From: Betaproteobacteria bacterium
Lineage (GTDB): Bacteria; Pseudomonadota; Gammaproteobacteria; Burkholderiales; WYBJ01
DNA length: 64,000 nt
Assembly: GCA_009377585.1 (NCBI GenBank)
Contig: WHTS01000025.1
Span: 1 to 64,000, forward strand
Direction: 5' to 3'
Below the pieces are notes generated by a model. It ran no database searches. It worked only from the letters and a program-made list of their open reading frames with translations, and was not told where the DNA came from. Shown piece by piece: positions 1 to 6,380 of this stretch. Numbering within the stretch: the stretch's first letter is position 1; each line of letters starts with the position of its first letter. The translations under genes and the position numbers were made by a program.

Positions 1-851
1 ACCAACCGCTCGATGAGCATCAGCCCGACGAACGTCTTGCCGAGGCCGACGCCGTCGCAGAGGAACGCCCCCCCGTGCTGGCGCGCGATCTTCATGAGCG
101 CCCAGTAGGCTTCCTTTTGATAGCGGTCGATCCGCGGAAACATCTTCGACCGGGTCTCGTCCCACTCGGTCGCCGTGAGCTCGTGGCCACGGAAGAACTC
201 TTGCAGGGCTTTCGCATAGACCTCGAACGGGGTGTAGAGGCGCGTCTGGCGAGCGACGGTGTAAATAATGGCGTCGGTGACATCGATCGCTTCGTTCCAG
301 TGTGCCTCGAACCACTCCTGGAGTTGCGCGACCTCGCGTGCGTTCTGGACCTGGATATTCAGTTCGACATTCTTCGTGAGGCCCGGCTTGGTAAAGTTGC
401 TGGAACCGACCAGGGCCTGGGCACCGACGACCTCAAGCTTTGCGTGCGTGATGTAGGCTTTCGCGTGGAACTTGTCTTTGTCGTACACGCGGCATTCGAT
501 CTGTCGGGATCGCAGCGCTTCCAGGACCGCGGGAACGCCCTGCAGGAACGGGTTGGTATCCTTGTCCGCTTCGATACTCGCGTTGAGGACTTCGATCGCT
601 CGGGCCCGGACCGCATCCAACATCGCCCTACGTGTGCGATGGTTCGTTTCCGTGCCCATCAGAATCCGGATCTTGTTGAGCGTCTGCCACTTGCCGTCGA
701 GCGAGAGCAGCGCGCCGATCTCGAAGTACCCGGTTGCGATATCGAATGCCCTGGCGATACCTGCCCATTCTTCGAGGTACCGAAGGCCGGTCCAGCCGGC
801 AACGCTGTTGTCGACGATAAAGAGGTCGCGGGGCTTAGTTTCGAGGGTCAT
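1..851 (-). CDS. PLD-domain / SNF2-type helicase, 3' end outside window
   Basis: Read on the minus strand from ATG at 851, the frame stays open to the window edge, so only the first ~283 residues are present. The N-terminal ~190 residues form a phospholipase-D-like fold with an HxK-type motif (FHAKAYI) followed by GSSNFT. After a linker comes QKEAYWALM and then DGVGLGKT, a Walker A of the SNF2/DEAD helicase type. This order is typical of restriction or defence helicases that combine a PLD domain with an SF2 motor. The gene lies 47 nt downstream of the PC4-type gene and on the same strand as the DndB-like gene, so all three are probably one operon. The helicase C-terminal half and any nuclease partner lie off-window. 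The defence role is inferred from context. Confidence 0.8.
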   Translation of the reverse strand, partial: MTLETKPRDLFIVDNSVAGWTGLRYLEEWAGIARAFDIATGYFEIGALLSLDGKWQTLNKIRILMGTETNHRTRRAMLDAVRARAIEVLNASIEADKDTNPFLQGVPAVLEALRSRQIECRVYDKDKFHAKAYITHAKLEVVGAQALVGSSNFTKPGLTKNVELNIQVQNAREVAQLQEWFEAHWNEAIDVTDAIIYTVARQTRLYTPFEVYAKALQEFFRGHELTATEWDETRSKMFPRIDRYQKEAYWALMKIARQHGGAFLCDGVGLGKTFVGLMLIERL

Positions 852-898
852 TGGTATTCGCCTTGGCCGAATGCTCGGCGCTCGCGCGTGAGCATTGG

Positions 899-1159
899 TT
901 AGTCCTTGGTGCCCGGGAGCAGCCCATCACCGCGCAGCTTCTCGCCCAACTTGAGAATGGCCTCGGCAAGGTCGCGATATCGGTCCACACCGACCGCGAA
1001 GCCTTGCTTGCCCGGCAGCCATTGGCCAGCGTCACCACGATAGTACACGCGGATATTGATGATCTTCCGGCCACGAAAATCATCGACGCTCACGCGTACC
1101 TCCTCGCGTGAATTCTTTTCGAACGTTGCGACGACCTCGCCGCGGTCGATTTCAGACAC
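899..1159 (-). CDS. PC4/p15-type ssDNA-binding coactivator domain protein
   Basis: An 86-residue protein consisting almost entirely of a PC4 (transcriptional coactivator p15) fold. It contains VRVSVDDFRGRKIINIRVYY, then a basic loop ending in GKQGFAVGVDRYRDLAEAI. Such domains bind single-stranded DNA and occur in bacteria as small stand-alone proteins, often in phage or defence loci. The start is a GTG preceded by AGGAGA at a suitable distance. It sits between the DndB-like gene (29 nt upstream) and the PLD helicase, suggesting it assists a DNA-processing complex. That function is inferred; the fold assignment is fairly secure. Confidence 0.75.
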   Translation of the reverse strand: MSEIDRGEVVATFEKNSREEVRVSVDDFRGRKIINIRVYYRGDAGQWLPGKQGFAVGVDRYRDLAEAILKLGEKLRGDGLLPGTKD

Positions 1160-1188
1160 TGCTTGGTCTCCTAAGATTCCAGGTCACG

Positions 1189-2298
1189 TCAGGCGACATT
1201 TTCGACGAGCTTCTGAAGGTCCTTCATGATCGAAGTTGCATCAGTTGCTCCCTTGAGAGAGCGCTCCTCCGAGGGCGTGAGCTTCAATCCGAACTTCAGT
1301 TTTAGGAATGATGCGGTATCTGTCCGGCTCTGGCGTCGATTTACTACGTCTGATCCAGACATCGCGATTCCCTGCCATTCCTTGTTGGTGCGCCGCCAGT
1401 CGATCGTGCGTAGAGTCTTCAGGCGATCTTTCCAATCCTCGGGATGTGCCGACATCAACGTTTGTCCCATGGCACCGATCGCCCAGAGTACGACCGCGTG
1501 CGTATGAATGAACTCCTGGCGCACCTCGACCGGCTTGAGATCATCAGCCTTCACCTTGCGCCATTCAGGAATATTGGCTGCAACCGCTTCCCAAAACTCG
1601 ATCGCGAGATCCCTCTTCTGATCGAAATCAGGCTCCGAAACCGTGCCGACGATGGCGGACGTGGCGTCGTAGAGGGCGCCTAGGGTGAACAATTTCGGCG
1701 ACCGCAAGGGAAGTGAGATTCGATCCTTGTCTACCAGCCCTTTGAACTCATCCACTCGCTCGATCAATGCGAGAGTGACCTGACTCATCAGGTCTCGGTG
1801 GTTGTACAGAATGTTGAGTGACTTCGAGGTTGTTCTTGCTGTCCGATTGAGGTCGGAGAACATCTGCTGCATCCGGTCGAGGTCTTCCCAGGGAAACAGC
1901 ACAACCGAGATTGTTTCGTCCCCGAGAGCCGGGTTCGCCTTCAATGCCTCCTCGATCGCAGCTCGTCGGTGCTGTCCGTCGTTGATCACCAAGTCGGCTT
2001 CAAAGGGAATCTCCAGAATGCCGAGGTCGCTCAGATCGCCGACGGGCTGGAAATTCGGATCACAGTCAAACGATGCGGTCAGCGAGGAGAAGAGGTAGCC
2101 GTCCTCATTCTCCAGAATGTAGTTCGTGATTTCGGGAATGCGGTTTTTCTGGATGACCCGTTGGGCGCGCTGCTCGGGGGGGAGTTCGGCCCAGTCGCGG
2201 AACTTGAAGAGCTTTGGCACAAGGTTCAGCTTCACCATCGCTACGAAATAATCGCGCTTGCCCATTCGGCCGCGGGCGGCGGGGAATGAAAGTTTCAT
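1189..2298 (-). CDS. dndB: DndB-like DGQHR-domain protein
   Basis: A 369-residue protein with the hallmark DGQHR motif (VINDGQHRRAAIEEAL, roughly residue 110) and the downstream DLNRTARTTSKSLNILY segment, as in DndB of DNA phosphorothioation loci. DndB represses dnd operons; related DGQHR proteins occur in other defence systems. The start is ATG 2298 with GGAG 6 nt upstream; an in-frame TTG lies two codons earlier. No dndA, C, D or E is visible. The downstream genes are instead PC4 and a PLD-helicase, so this is a DndB-like protein outside a standard dnd operon as far as the window shows. The symbol reflects family membership, not proven phosphorothioation. Confidence 0.8.
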   Translation of the reverse strand: MKLSFPAARGRMGKRDYFVAMVKLNLVPKLFKFRDWAELPPEQRAQRVIQKNRIPEITNYILENEDGYLFSSLTASFDCDPNFQPVGDLSDLGILEIPFEADLVINDGQHRRAAIEEALKANPALGDETISVVLFPWEDLDRMQQMFSDLNRTARTTSKSLNILYNHRDLMSQVTLALIERVDEFKGLVDKDRISLPLRSPKLFTLGALYDATSAIVGTVSEPDFDQKRDLAIEFWEAVAANIPEWRKVKADDLKPVEVRQEFIHTHAVVLWAIGAMGQTLMSAHPEDWKDRLKTLRTIDWRRTNKEWQGIAMSGSDVVNRRQSRTDTASFLKLKFGLKLTPSEERSLKGATDATSIMKDLQKLVENVA

Positions 2299-2316
2299 GA
2301 GCAACTCCTGCAGAAA

Positions 2317-2350
2317 AGTACGTGCATATATTTCACATTATCGACGTACT
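2317..2350. promoter_or_regulatory. Inverted repeat upstream of the dndB-like gene
   Basis: AGTACGT at 2317-2323 and its reverse complement ACGTACT at 2344-2350 flank 20 AT-rich bases, 19 nt before the dndB-like start. A third half-site (AGTACG) lies at 2371-2376. On the minus strand a TTGACA box (about 2353-2358) lies between them. Half-sites with a TACG/CGTA core recall, from memory, sites reported for DndB autoregulation in Salmonella, though the spacing here differs. A plausible autoregulatory operator. Confidence 0.4.
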
Positions 2351-2447
2351 ATTTGTCAATAGTCATAAACAGTACGCTTGTTTGACTGCAATTGCCTTCG
2401 GCCGATCGTCAGGCTGGCGATTAGCGGCGTTTGAAATAGTTGTTTTA

Positions 2448-2539
2448 ATCGTAGCGTGGCTACGGATATTAGAACTTTTCCAATCTTTAGATTCCCTGCG
2501 TGTTAGAAAAATGCGTACAATCGTAGTGTGACTACGATA
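2448..2539 (+). promoter_or_regulatory. Promoter and paired operators of the abiE operon
   Basis: Two related inverted repeats occur: ATCGTAG-CGTGG-CTACGGAT at 2448-2467 and a perfect ATCGTAG-TGTGA-CTACGAT at 2520-2538. They are 72 nt apart, centre to centre on the same helical face within about one base. A TACAAT -10 box (2516-2521) overlaps the second repeat; no good -35 box is seen. AbiEi antitoxins are known autorepressors that bind inverted repeats in their promoters, so these are likely AbiEi operators. The second lies within 20 nt of the start codon. Confidence 0.55.
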
Positions 2540-3265
2540 ATGGATAACAAACTAAACGCCCTTTACACCCGACTCCCCAGGGGAGCGCCGGTCACCTCTG
2601 CGCAACTCGCCAGCATGGGGATCTCCGGCGACTTGGCGGTCCACTACGCCCGGTCAGGCTGGCTCGAACGCCTTGCACGCGGGGTTTACTGCCGGCCGGG
2701 CGAAGAACTCTTGCTTCACCCGAGCTTGGTCGTACTCGAAAAGCAAATCGACGGATTGCATGTCGGCGGGAAGACTGCGCTGGAGTGGTATGGCGTCCGC
2801 CAGTACGTTGCGCAACAGGCAGTTCTTAGATTGTACGGATGGGCCGCGGCGCGACTTCCGAGTTGGTTCGTTCAGCACTTTCCCGCCGAGTACCACCGCA
2901 AGCGGCTGTTCGATGAGAAGCCCGAGCACATGCTCGCGGTGGGGCGTTTCGAAAGCCGTGATAGCGCGCCGCTCGTCTCGATGCCCGAACGAGCGCTGCT
3001 AGAACTGCTGGATGAGGTCGGAGTTCGCCAGCCACTGCAAGAGGCAAGAGAAATCGCCGAAGGTACGTACAACCTCCGTGCCGACGTCCTGACGGATCTC
3101 CTGAAGCGCTGCACGAGCGTCAAGACCGTGCGACTATCCCTCGCGCTCGGTCGTGAGTTGTCGCTGCCATGGGCCGCCAAGCTCGACGACGTGGAGTTGC
3201 CCACAGGCAGCCGCCAGCGGTGGGTATCCAAATCCAAGGATGGATTGTTGGTGCTCAAGCCGTGA
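2540..3265 (+). CDS. abiEi: AbiEi-type antitoxin / transcriptional repressor
   Basis: About 241 residues starting MDNKLNALYTRLPRG. The N-terminal winged-helix region (residues ~1-90) includes MGISGDLAVHYARSGWLERLARGVYCRPG, characteristic of the type IV antitoxin AbiEi. The C-terminal region (APLVSMPERALLELLDE) is the antitoxin domain. ATG 2540 gives the family-like N-terminus; an in-frame GTG at 2528 would add four residues but lies inside the operator. No Shine-Dalgarno is visible, so translation may be leaderless or nearly so. The stop overlaps the GTG start of the toxin gene (GTGA), which indicates translational coupling. Family role: neutralises AbiEii and represses its own promoter; abortive phage resistance. 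Confidence 0.85.
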   Translation: MDNKLNALYTRLPRGAPVTSAQLASMGISGDLAVHYARSGWLERLARGVYCRPGEELLLHPSLVVLEKQIDGLHVGGKTALEWYGVRQYVAQQAVLRLYGWAAARLPSWFVQHFPAEYHRKRLFDEKPEHMLAVGRFESRDSAPLVSMPERALLELLDEVGVRQPLQEAREIAEGTYNLRADVLTDLLKRCTSVKTVRLSLALGRELSLPWAAKLDDVELPTGSRQRWVSKSKDGLLVLKP

Positions 3266-4182
3266 ACCAGGAATACCTCGATACGGCGCGACTGCTGACG
3301 CAGGTGGCGCCCCTCGTATTCGCGGACGACACATTTGCCTTGAAGGGCGGTACCGCGATCAATCTTTTCGTGCGGGATATGCCCAGACTGTCCGTGGACC
3401 TCGATCTGGTATTCGTCGATTACCGGTCCGAGAGAGACGCCGCGCTTGCCAGGATCAATGAAGCGATCCGAAGCGCTGCCGATCGGCTCAGGAATCGAGG
3501 ATTTCAGACGCACGTGGCCAACGTGACCGGCGCCGGAGAGACGAAGCTCTTCGTGCGCCGCGACAAACTCGTAGTGAAGGTCGAGGTGAATTTCGTCCTG
3601 CGTGGCACGGTGCATCCGGTTCGCTCGGCGTCGCTCACCGCCAAGGCGACCGACGTTTTGCTTGCGGATCTCGAATTGCCCCTCGTATCCCTGGAAGACC
3701 TCTATGGAGGCAAGCTCGTTGCAGCCCTGGATCGCCAACATCCGCGGGACTTGTTCGACGTGTTGCAGCTTTTCCTCCACGAAGGAATCACGGCGGGTAT
3801 CCGCCGCAGCTTCGTCGTCTACCTCGCGTCGCATAATCGGCCTATCCACGAGGTGCTTGCCCCAACGCCACACGGTATTTCCGCCGAGTTCGACGCCAAC
3901 TTCCGGGGTATGACCGCGGAACCCGTCGAGTTGGACGCGCTGCTGTCGGTGCGAGAACGTATGATTACCGAATTGCAGTCAGGCCTGGATGCGAACGAGC
4001 GAGGCTTCCTACTATCGGTCGCGAGAAACGAGCCGGACTTTTCGTTGCTCGGAATCGAGCAACTCGAACAGTTGCCTGCCATTCGGTGGAAGCTTGCGAA
4101 TCTCGATCGGCTGGCGAGGACTAATCCGAAGAAGTTCAAGGCACAGGCGGTGGAGCTCGAACGACTTCTCATTCATGGCTAG
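3262..4182 (+). CDS. abiEii: AbiEii/AbiGii-type nucleotidyltransferase toxin
   Basis: A 306-residue protein with the nucleotidyltransferase motifs of type IV toxins: KGGTAINLF (motif I), SVDLDLVFVDY (metal-binding acidic residues), VKVEVNFV, and the later GGKLVAALDRQHPRDLFDVLQL with the K...R.xRD..D pattern. The family transfers nucleotides to cellular RNA targets (tRNA acceptor ends in the MenT relatives) and arrests growth. GTG 3262 overlaps the antitoxin stop by 4 nt and is preferred over upstream in-frame starts that would lie within abiEi. The length is normal and all key motifs look intact. Confidence 0.87.
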   Translation: MNQEYLDTARLLTQVAPLVFADDTFALKGGTAINLFVRDMPRLSVDLDLVFVDYRSERDAALARINEAIRSAADRLRNRGFQTHVANVTGAGETKLFVRRDKLVVKVEVNFVLRGTVHPVRSASLTAKATDVLLADLELPLVSLEDLYGGKLVAALDRQHPRDLFDVLQLFLHEGITAGIRRSFVVYLASHNRPIHEVLAPTPHGISAEFDANFRGMTAEPVELDALLSVRERMITELQSGLDANERGFLLSVARNEPDFSLLGIEQLEQLPAIRWKLANLDRLARTNPKKFKAQAVELERLLIHG

Positions 4183-4519
4183 ACTGGCCCCGCCTCTTCC
4201 ACCAGTCATCGCTCAAGTGTTGGCGCGTTGCGTAGAAAGCGACCTAAGCGCGGAACAGGGCGAGACCCGGTCTGCGTCTGATTGCGGCTTCTCCCTTCCG
4301 GGCAGGGCGAAGCGAAACGCTTTACCCAGTGCCGGAATGCAGGACCGGTCACGGGGCAAGACGCTGACAGGGCAGACGGCGGAGCAACAATTCCGGTGTG
4401 CCGTATTTGTGCCATGACTTCACGCGCGCGGCGTTGGATTGCCCGCGAATGAGATAGGAAATGAATTGGCAAGCGTTAGCAAGTGACTGAATAACAACGA
4501 TCAAAAATTGCGTGGTACC
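4183..4519. other. Non-coding stretch between abiE and the tRNA remnant
   Basis: About 340 nt with no ORF of recognisable character on either strand. Short antisense-type ORFs here lack a Shine-Dalgarno and known motifs. Probably degenerate DNA at the edge of the island. Confidence 0.5.
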
Positions 4520-4565
4520 ATTCGTAATCAGTAGGTCGAGTGTTCGAGTCACTCCAACAGCACCA
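4520..4565 (+). other. 3' remnant of tRNA-Thr(CGT), putative att site
   Basis: The 46 nt can be folded as the 3' half of a tRNA: anticodon loop end with CGT and the 3' anticodon-stem strand TCAGT; variable loop AGGTC; a perfect T-arm GAGTG-TTCGAGT-CACTC; and acceptor 3' strand CAACAGC followed by ACCA. The 5' half (acceptor strand, D-arm) is absent, so this is not a functional tRNA. Integrases that target tRNA genes duplicate exactly such a 3' end, so this is read as one attachment site of an integrated element, with the intact tRNA-Thr at the other end outside the window. Confidence 0.7.
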
Positions 4566-4600
4566 GAAATCAATGACTGAGGCGCTGTCAGCATGTCGGT

Positions 4601-4622
4601 AATTTGGGACATTTCCCAAATT
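4601..4622. repeat. Perfect 9-bp palindrome beside the att remnant
   Basis: AATTTGGGA (4601-4609), loop CATT, TCCCAAATT (4614-4622). It lies 35 nt beyond the tRNA remnant and ends exactly at the stop codon of the decayed integrase frame on the minus strand. It could be the integrase-gene terminator stem, though no T-run follows, or a protein-binding arm site. Confidence 0.5.
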
Positions 4623-4747
4623 CAGCGCTTCGGAAGCCTCCCGGCGCTCGCCTTGATGACGCGCTGATACAACCGCCTGGTGGTCGCTGGGTCGTAGTGC
4701 CCGAGCCTGTTGTGCGCCTCCCAATCGGTCGCCAACTTCGGGCGCAG
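4622..4747 (-). pseudogene. Tyrosine-recombinase (integrase) C-terminal remnant
   Basis: A 41-codon open stretch on the minus strand, ending at a TGA, reads LRPKLATDWEAHNRLGHYDP and then ATTRRLYQRVIKASAGRLPK. LGHYDPATTRRLY resembles the LGHsd..TT...Y segment that carries the catalytic His and nucleophile Tyr of phage-type integrases. In-frame stops lie upstream (TGA at 4748-4750 and again near 4769) and no complete gene is present. Its position immediately beside the tRNA remnant supports an integrase identity. The match is short, so this is tentative. Confidence 0.4.
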
Positions 4748-4917
4748 TCACGCATCTGCCAGTTGGCGAGATCATGCGCGGCGCGAGTACCACCGACAGG
4801 CTCGTCCAGTCTGCAGCGCCGGCTCGTGTCGTATCTCTGTTTGTTCACCGCGGATCCGTCAGAGTATTTTGTGATGGAAGGGCGTAGCGCGCCCGGCGGG
4901 CGAGGTCAATGCGGCGC

Positions 4918-4952
4918 TTGCTTGTATGTAATCGACCGATTACAATGCGCGC
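4918..4952 (+). promoter_or_regulatory. Palindromic operator within a predicted leaderless higBA promoter
   Basis: TTGCTT (4918-4923), a 17-nt spacer and TACAAT (4941-4946) make a sigma70-type promoter. The perfect palindrome TGTAATCG-AC-CGATTACA (4927-4944) occupies the spacer and most of the -10 box. The expected transcription start falls at about 4952-4953, the A of the ATG start codon, so the mRNA would be leaderless. The HigA-type antitoxin is the obvious repressor. Confidence 0.6.
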
Positions 4953-5249
4953 ATGTCCTCGATCAAGCGCACCGAGCAGTTTTCCGACTGGCTCGACGGC
5001 CTCAAAGATCGGGTGACCAAGCAACGCCTGAACGCGCGACTGCGCAAGGCCACATTGGGCAATCTGGGCGACGTGAAGTCCGTCGGTTCAGGCGTCTCCG
5101 AGATGCGCGAGCACTTCGGGCCGGGATGGCGCATGTACTACGTGCAGCGCGGCGCGCTTTTGACCGTGATGCTCGGTGGCGGACCGAAATCCACGCAAGC
5201 CGCCGATATCGCAAAGGCCATCGAGTTGGCCGCGACCTTGGAGGATTGA
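4953..5249 (+). CDS. RelE/HigB-type addiction-module toxin
   Basis: A 98-residue protein of the 'addiction module killer' branch of the RelE/ParE superfamily (Gp49-like). It begins IKRTEQFSDWLDGLKD and carries the family core REHFGPGWRMYY and LTVMLGGGPKSTQAADIAKA. Family members are ribosome-associated mRNA endonucleases. The toxin precedes the antitoxin by 3 nt, the reversed order typical of HigBA. There is no ribosome-binding site before ATG 4953, in keeping with the leaderless promoter prediction. Confidence 0.88.
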   Translation: MSSIKRTEQFSDWLDGLKDRVTKQRLNARLRKATLGNLGDVKSVGSGVSEMREHFGPGWRMYYVQRGALLTVMLGGGPKSTQAADIAKAIELAATLED

Positions 5250-5252
5250 GCG

Positions 5253-5552
5253 ATGAGCCGAAAAATCAAGATTTCTGAGTTGCCCGATTTCGACGCCGCC
5301 GAGTACCTCAAGGATGAGAAAGATGTGGCGGCGTACCTGACCGCAATCATCGAGGAGAACGATCCAGCGCTCCTGGCGGCCGCCCTGGGCGACATTGCAC
5401 GAGCGCGCGGCATGAGCGAGATTGCAAAGGTCTCTGGGCTCACGCGCGAGGCGCTGTACAAGGCACTGCGACCCGATGCGCAACCGCGATTCGAGACCGT
5501 TGCCCGCGTGTGCAAGGCGCTTGGCGTGAAGCTCGTCGCGCAGCCGATGTAG
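5253..5552 (+). CDS. HigA-type helix-turn-helix antitoxin
   Basis: A 99-residue protein with an N-terminal toxin-binding part (ISELPDFDAAEYLKDEKDVAAYL) and a C-terminal XRE-like helix-turn-helix (GMSEIAKVSGLTREALYKAL, then RFETVARVCKALGVKL), as in 'addiction module antidote' proteins. ATG 5253 lies 3 nt after the toxin stop. It is expected to neutralise the preceding toxin and repress the operon by binding the palindrome at 4927-4944. Confidence 0.88.
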   Translation: MSRKIKISELPDFDAAEYLKDEKDVAAYLTAIIEENDPALLAAALGDIARARGMSEIAKVSGLTREALYKALRPDAQPRFETVARVCKALGVKLVAQPM

Positions 5553-5656
5553 TAATACGATGCGCCCCATTTCTGAGCGCCGAACCGGCGCGCCTCGTCC
5601 GGTAGAGCTTGCTGCGGTCAATGTCGCGCCCGTCATACAGCGAACGCGGTGTCGAC

Positions 5657-6031
5657 TCAAGCCCCCGCTACCGGAGCGCTGGCATCGCGCCTGCGCTGTT
5701 CGACGGCGGCGCGGATGCGCTCCAGTACTTCGTCGTCCGGCAGATGCGATTGGTAGGCCTTGTCGCCGTCCCAGCTCGCTTCCCTGATCGCCACTTCGTC
5801 CACCTGGCCGCGTTCCCACTCGGCCCGCACGGCGGCGGCGTACTTACGCCGGTAATCGATGTACTTCCAGACGCCGAACAGAACCGTGATGACCCCGGCG
5901 GCGATGAACGCACCGATCAGCTTGGCCCAGAACGGCTCGCAGATCAGTGCGGTCGGGTTATGGTTGAAGCAATAGTCGAAAAAATTCCACCACGACTCGC
6001 CGAGGTGTTGAGCGTTCTTGATTCCGTCCAC
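5657..6031 (-). CDS. Small single-span membrane protein of unknown function
   Basis: About 124 residues from GTG 6031, chosen because GGGAGA precedes it at a good distance; an upstream in-frame ATG (6136) has no ribosome-binding site. One hydrophobic segment (FWAKLIGAFIAAGVITVLFG) is followed by WKYIDYRRKY and a charged, helical C-terminal half rich in Glu and Arg (probably cytoplasmic). Two Cys residues lie before the membrane span. No family recognised. It is convergent with the HigBA pair and may belong to the same mobile region. Confidence 0.55.
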   Translation of the reverse strand: MDGIKNAQHLGESWWNFFDYCFNHNPTALICEPFWAKLIGAFIAAGVITVLFGVWKYIDYRRKYAAAVRAEWERGQVDEVAIREASWDGDKAYQSHLPDDEVLERIRAAVEQRRRDASAPVAGA

Positions 6032-6380
6032 GGTGTTCTCCCTGCAGGAGCCTCCAGACAGAGCAATGTGCGTACCGGCGGCATGGCATGCCCGTGTCGG
6101 GCAAGCCATTGTCATCGAGAAGCACGCCTTGTTCAATAGTGCACAGTCCTACCCCGGCTCACCTGTGGCCGGCATTCCGGCCTGTCGAAATTCAGGCAAT
6201 CGGCCGCCTGCGAACGCAACCCGCCGAGGCTAGCAAGGTCTGGTCTGCGTAGTTACGATCGGGCACCGACGCAGCCGCACTTGCAGTCGCCCTGTAAGTG
6301 CGGGTCTGCGAATCGACAGCGCCCGATCTGGTCACACGCAGGCTCACGTCCTTGCCAGCGCACACGAACGAGGAGACACG
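6032..6380. other. Intergenic region without recognised genes
   Basis: About 350 nt between two divergent genes. No tRNA, repeat or conserved ORF is seen. It must hold the promoter of the dehalogenase gene; only a weak GAGGAGAC ribosome-binding site before ATG 6381 is evident. Confidence 0.5.

Noticed and set aside
75-902. Plus-strand open frame over the PLD-helicase gene
   Set aside because: The minus strand encodes clear PLD and Walker A motifs; the plus-strand frame has low-complexity composition and no motif.
4490-4570. A complete tRNA gene
   Set aside because: Only the anticodon 3' strand, T-arm and acceptor 3' strand are present; no D-arm or 5' acceptor strand can be found upstream.
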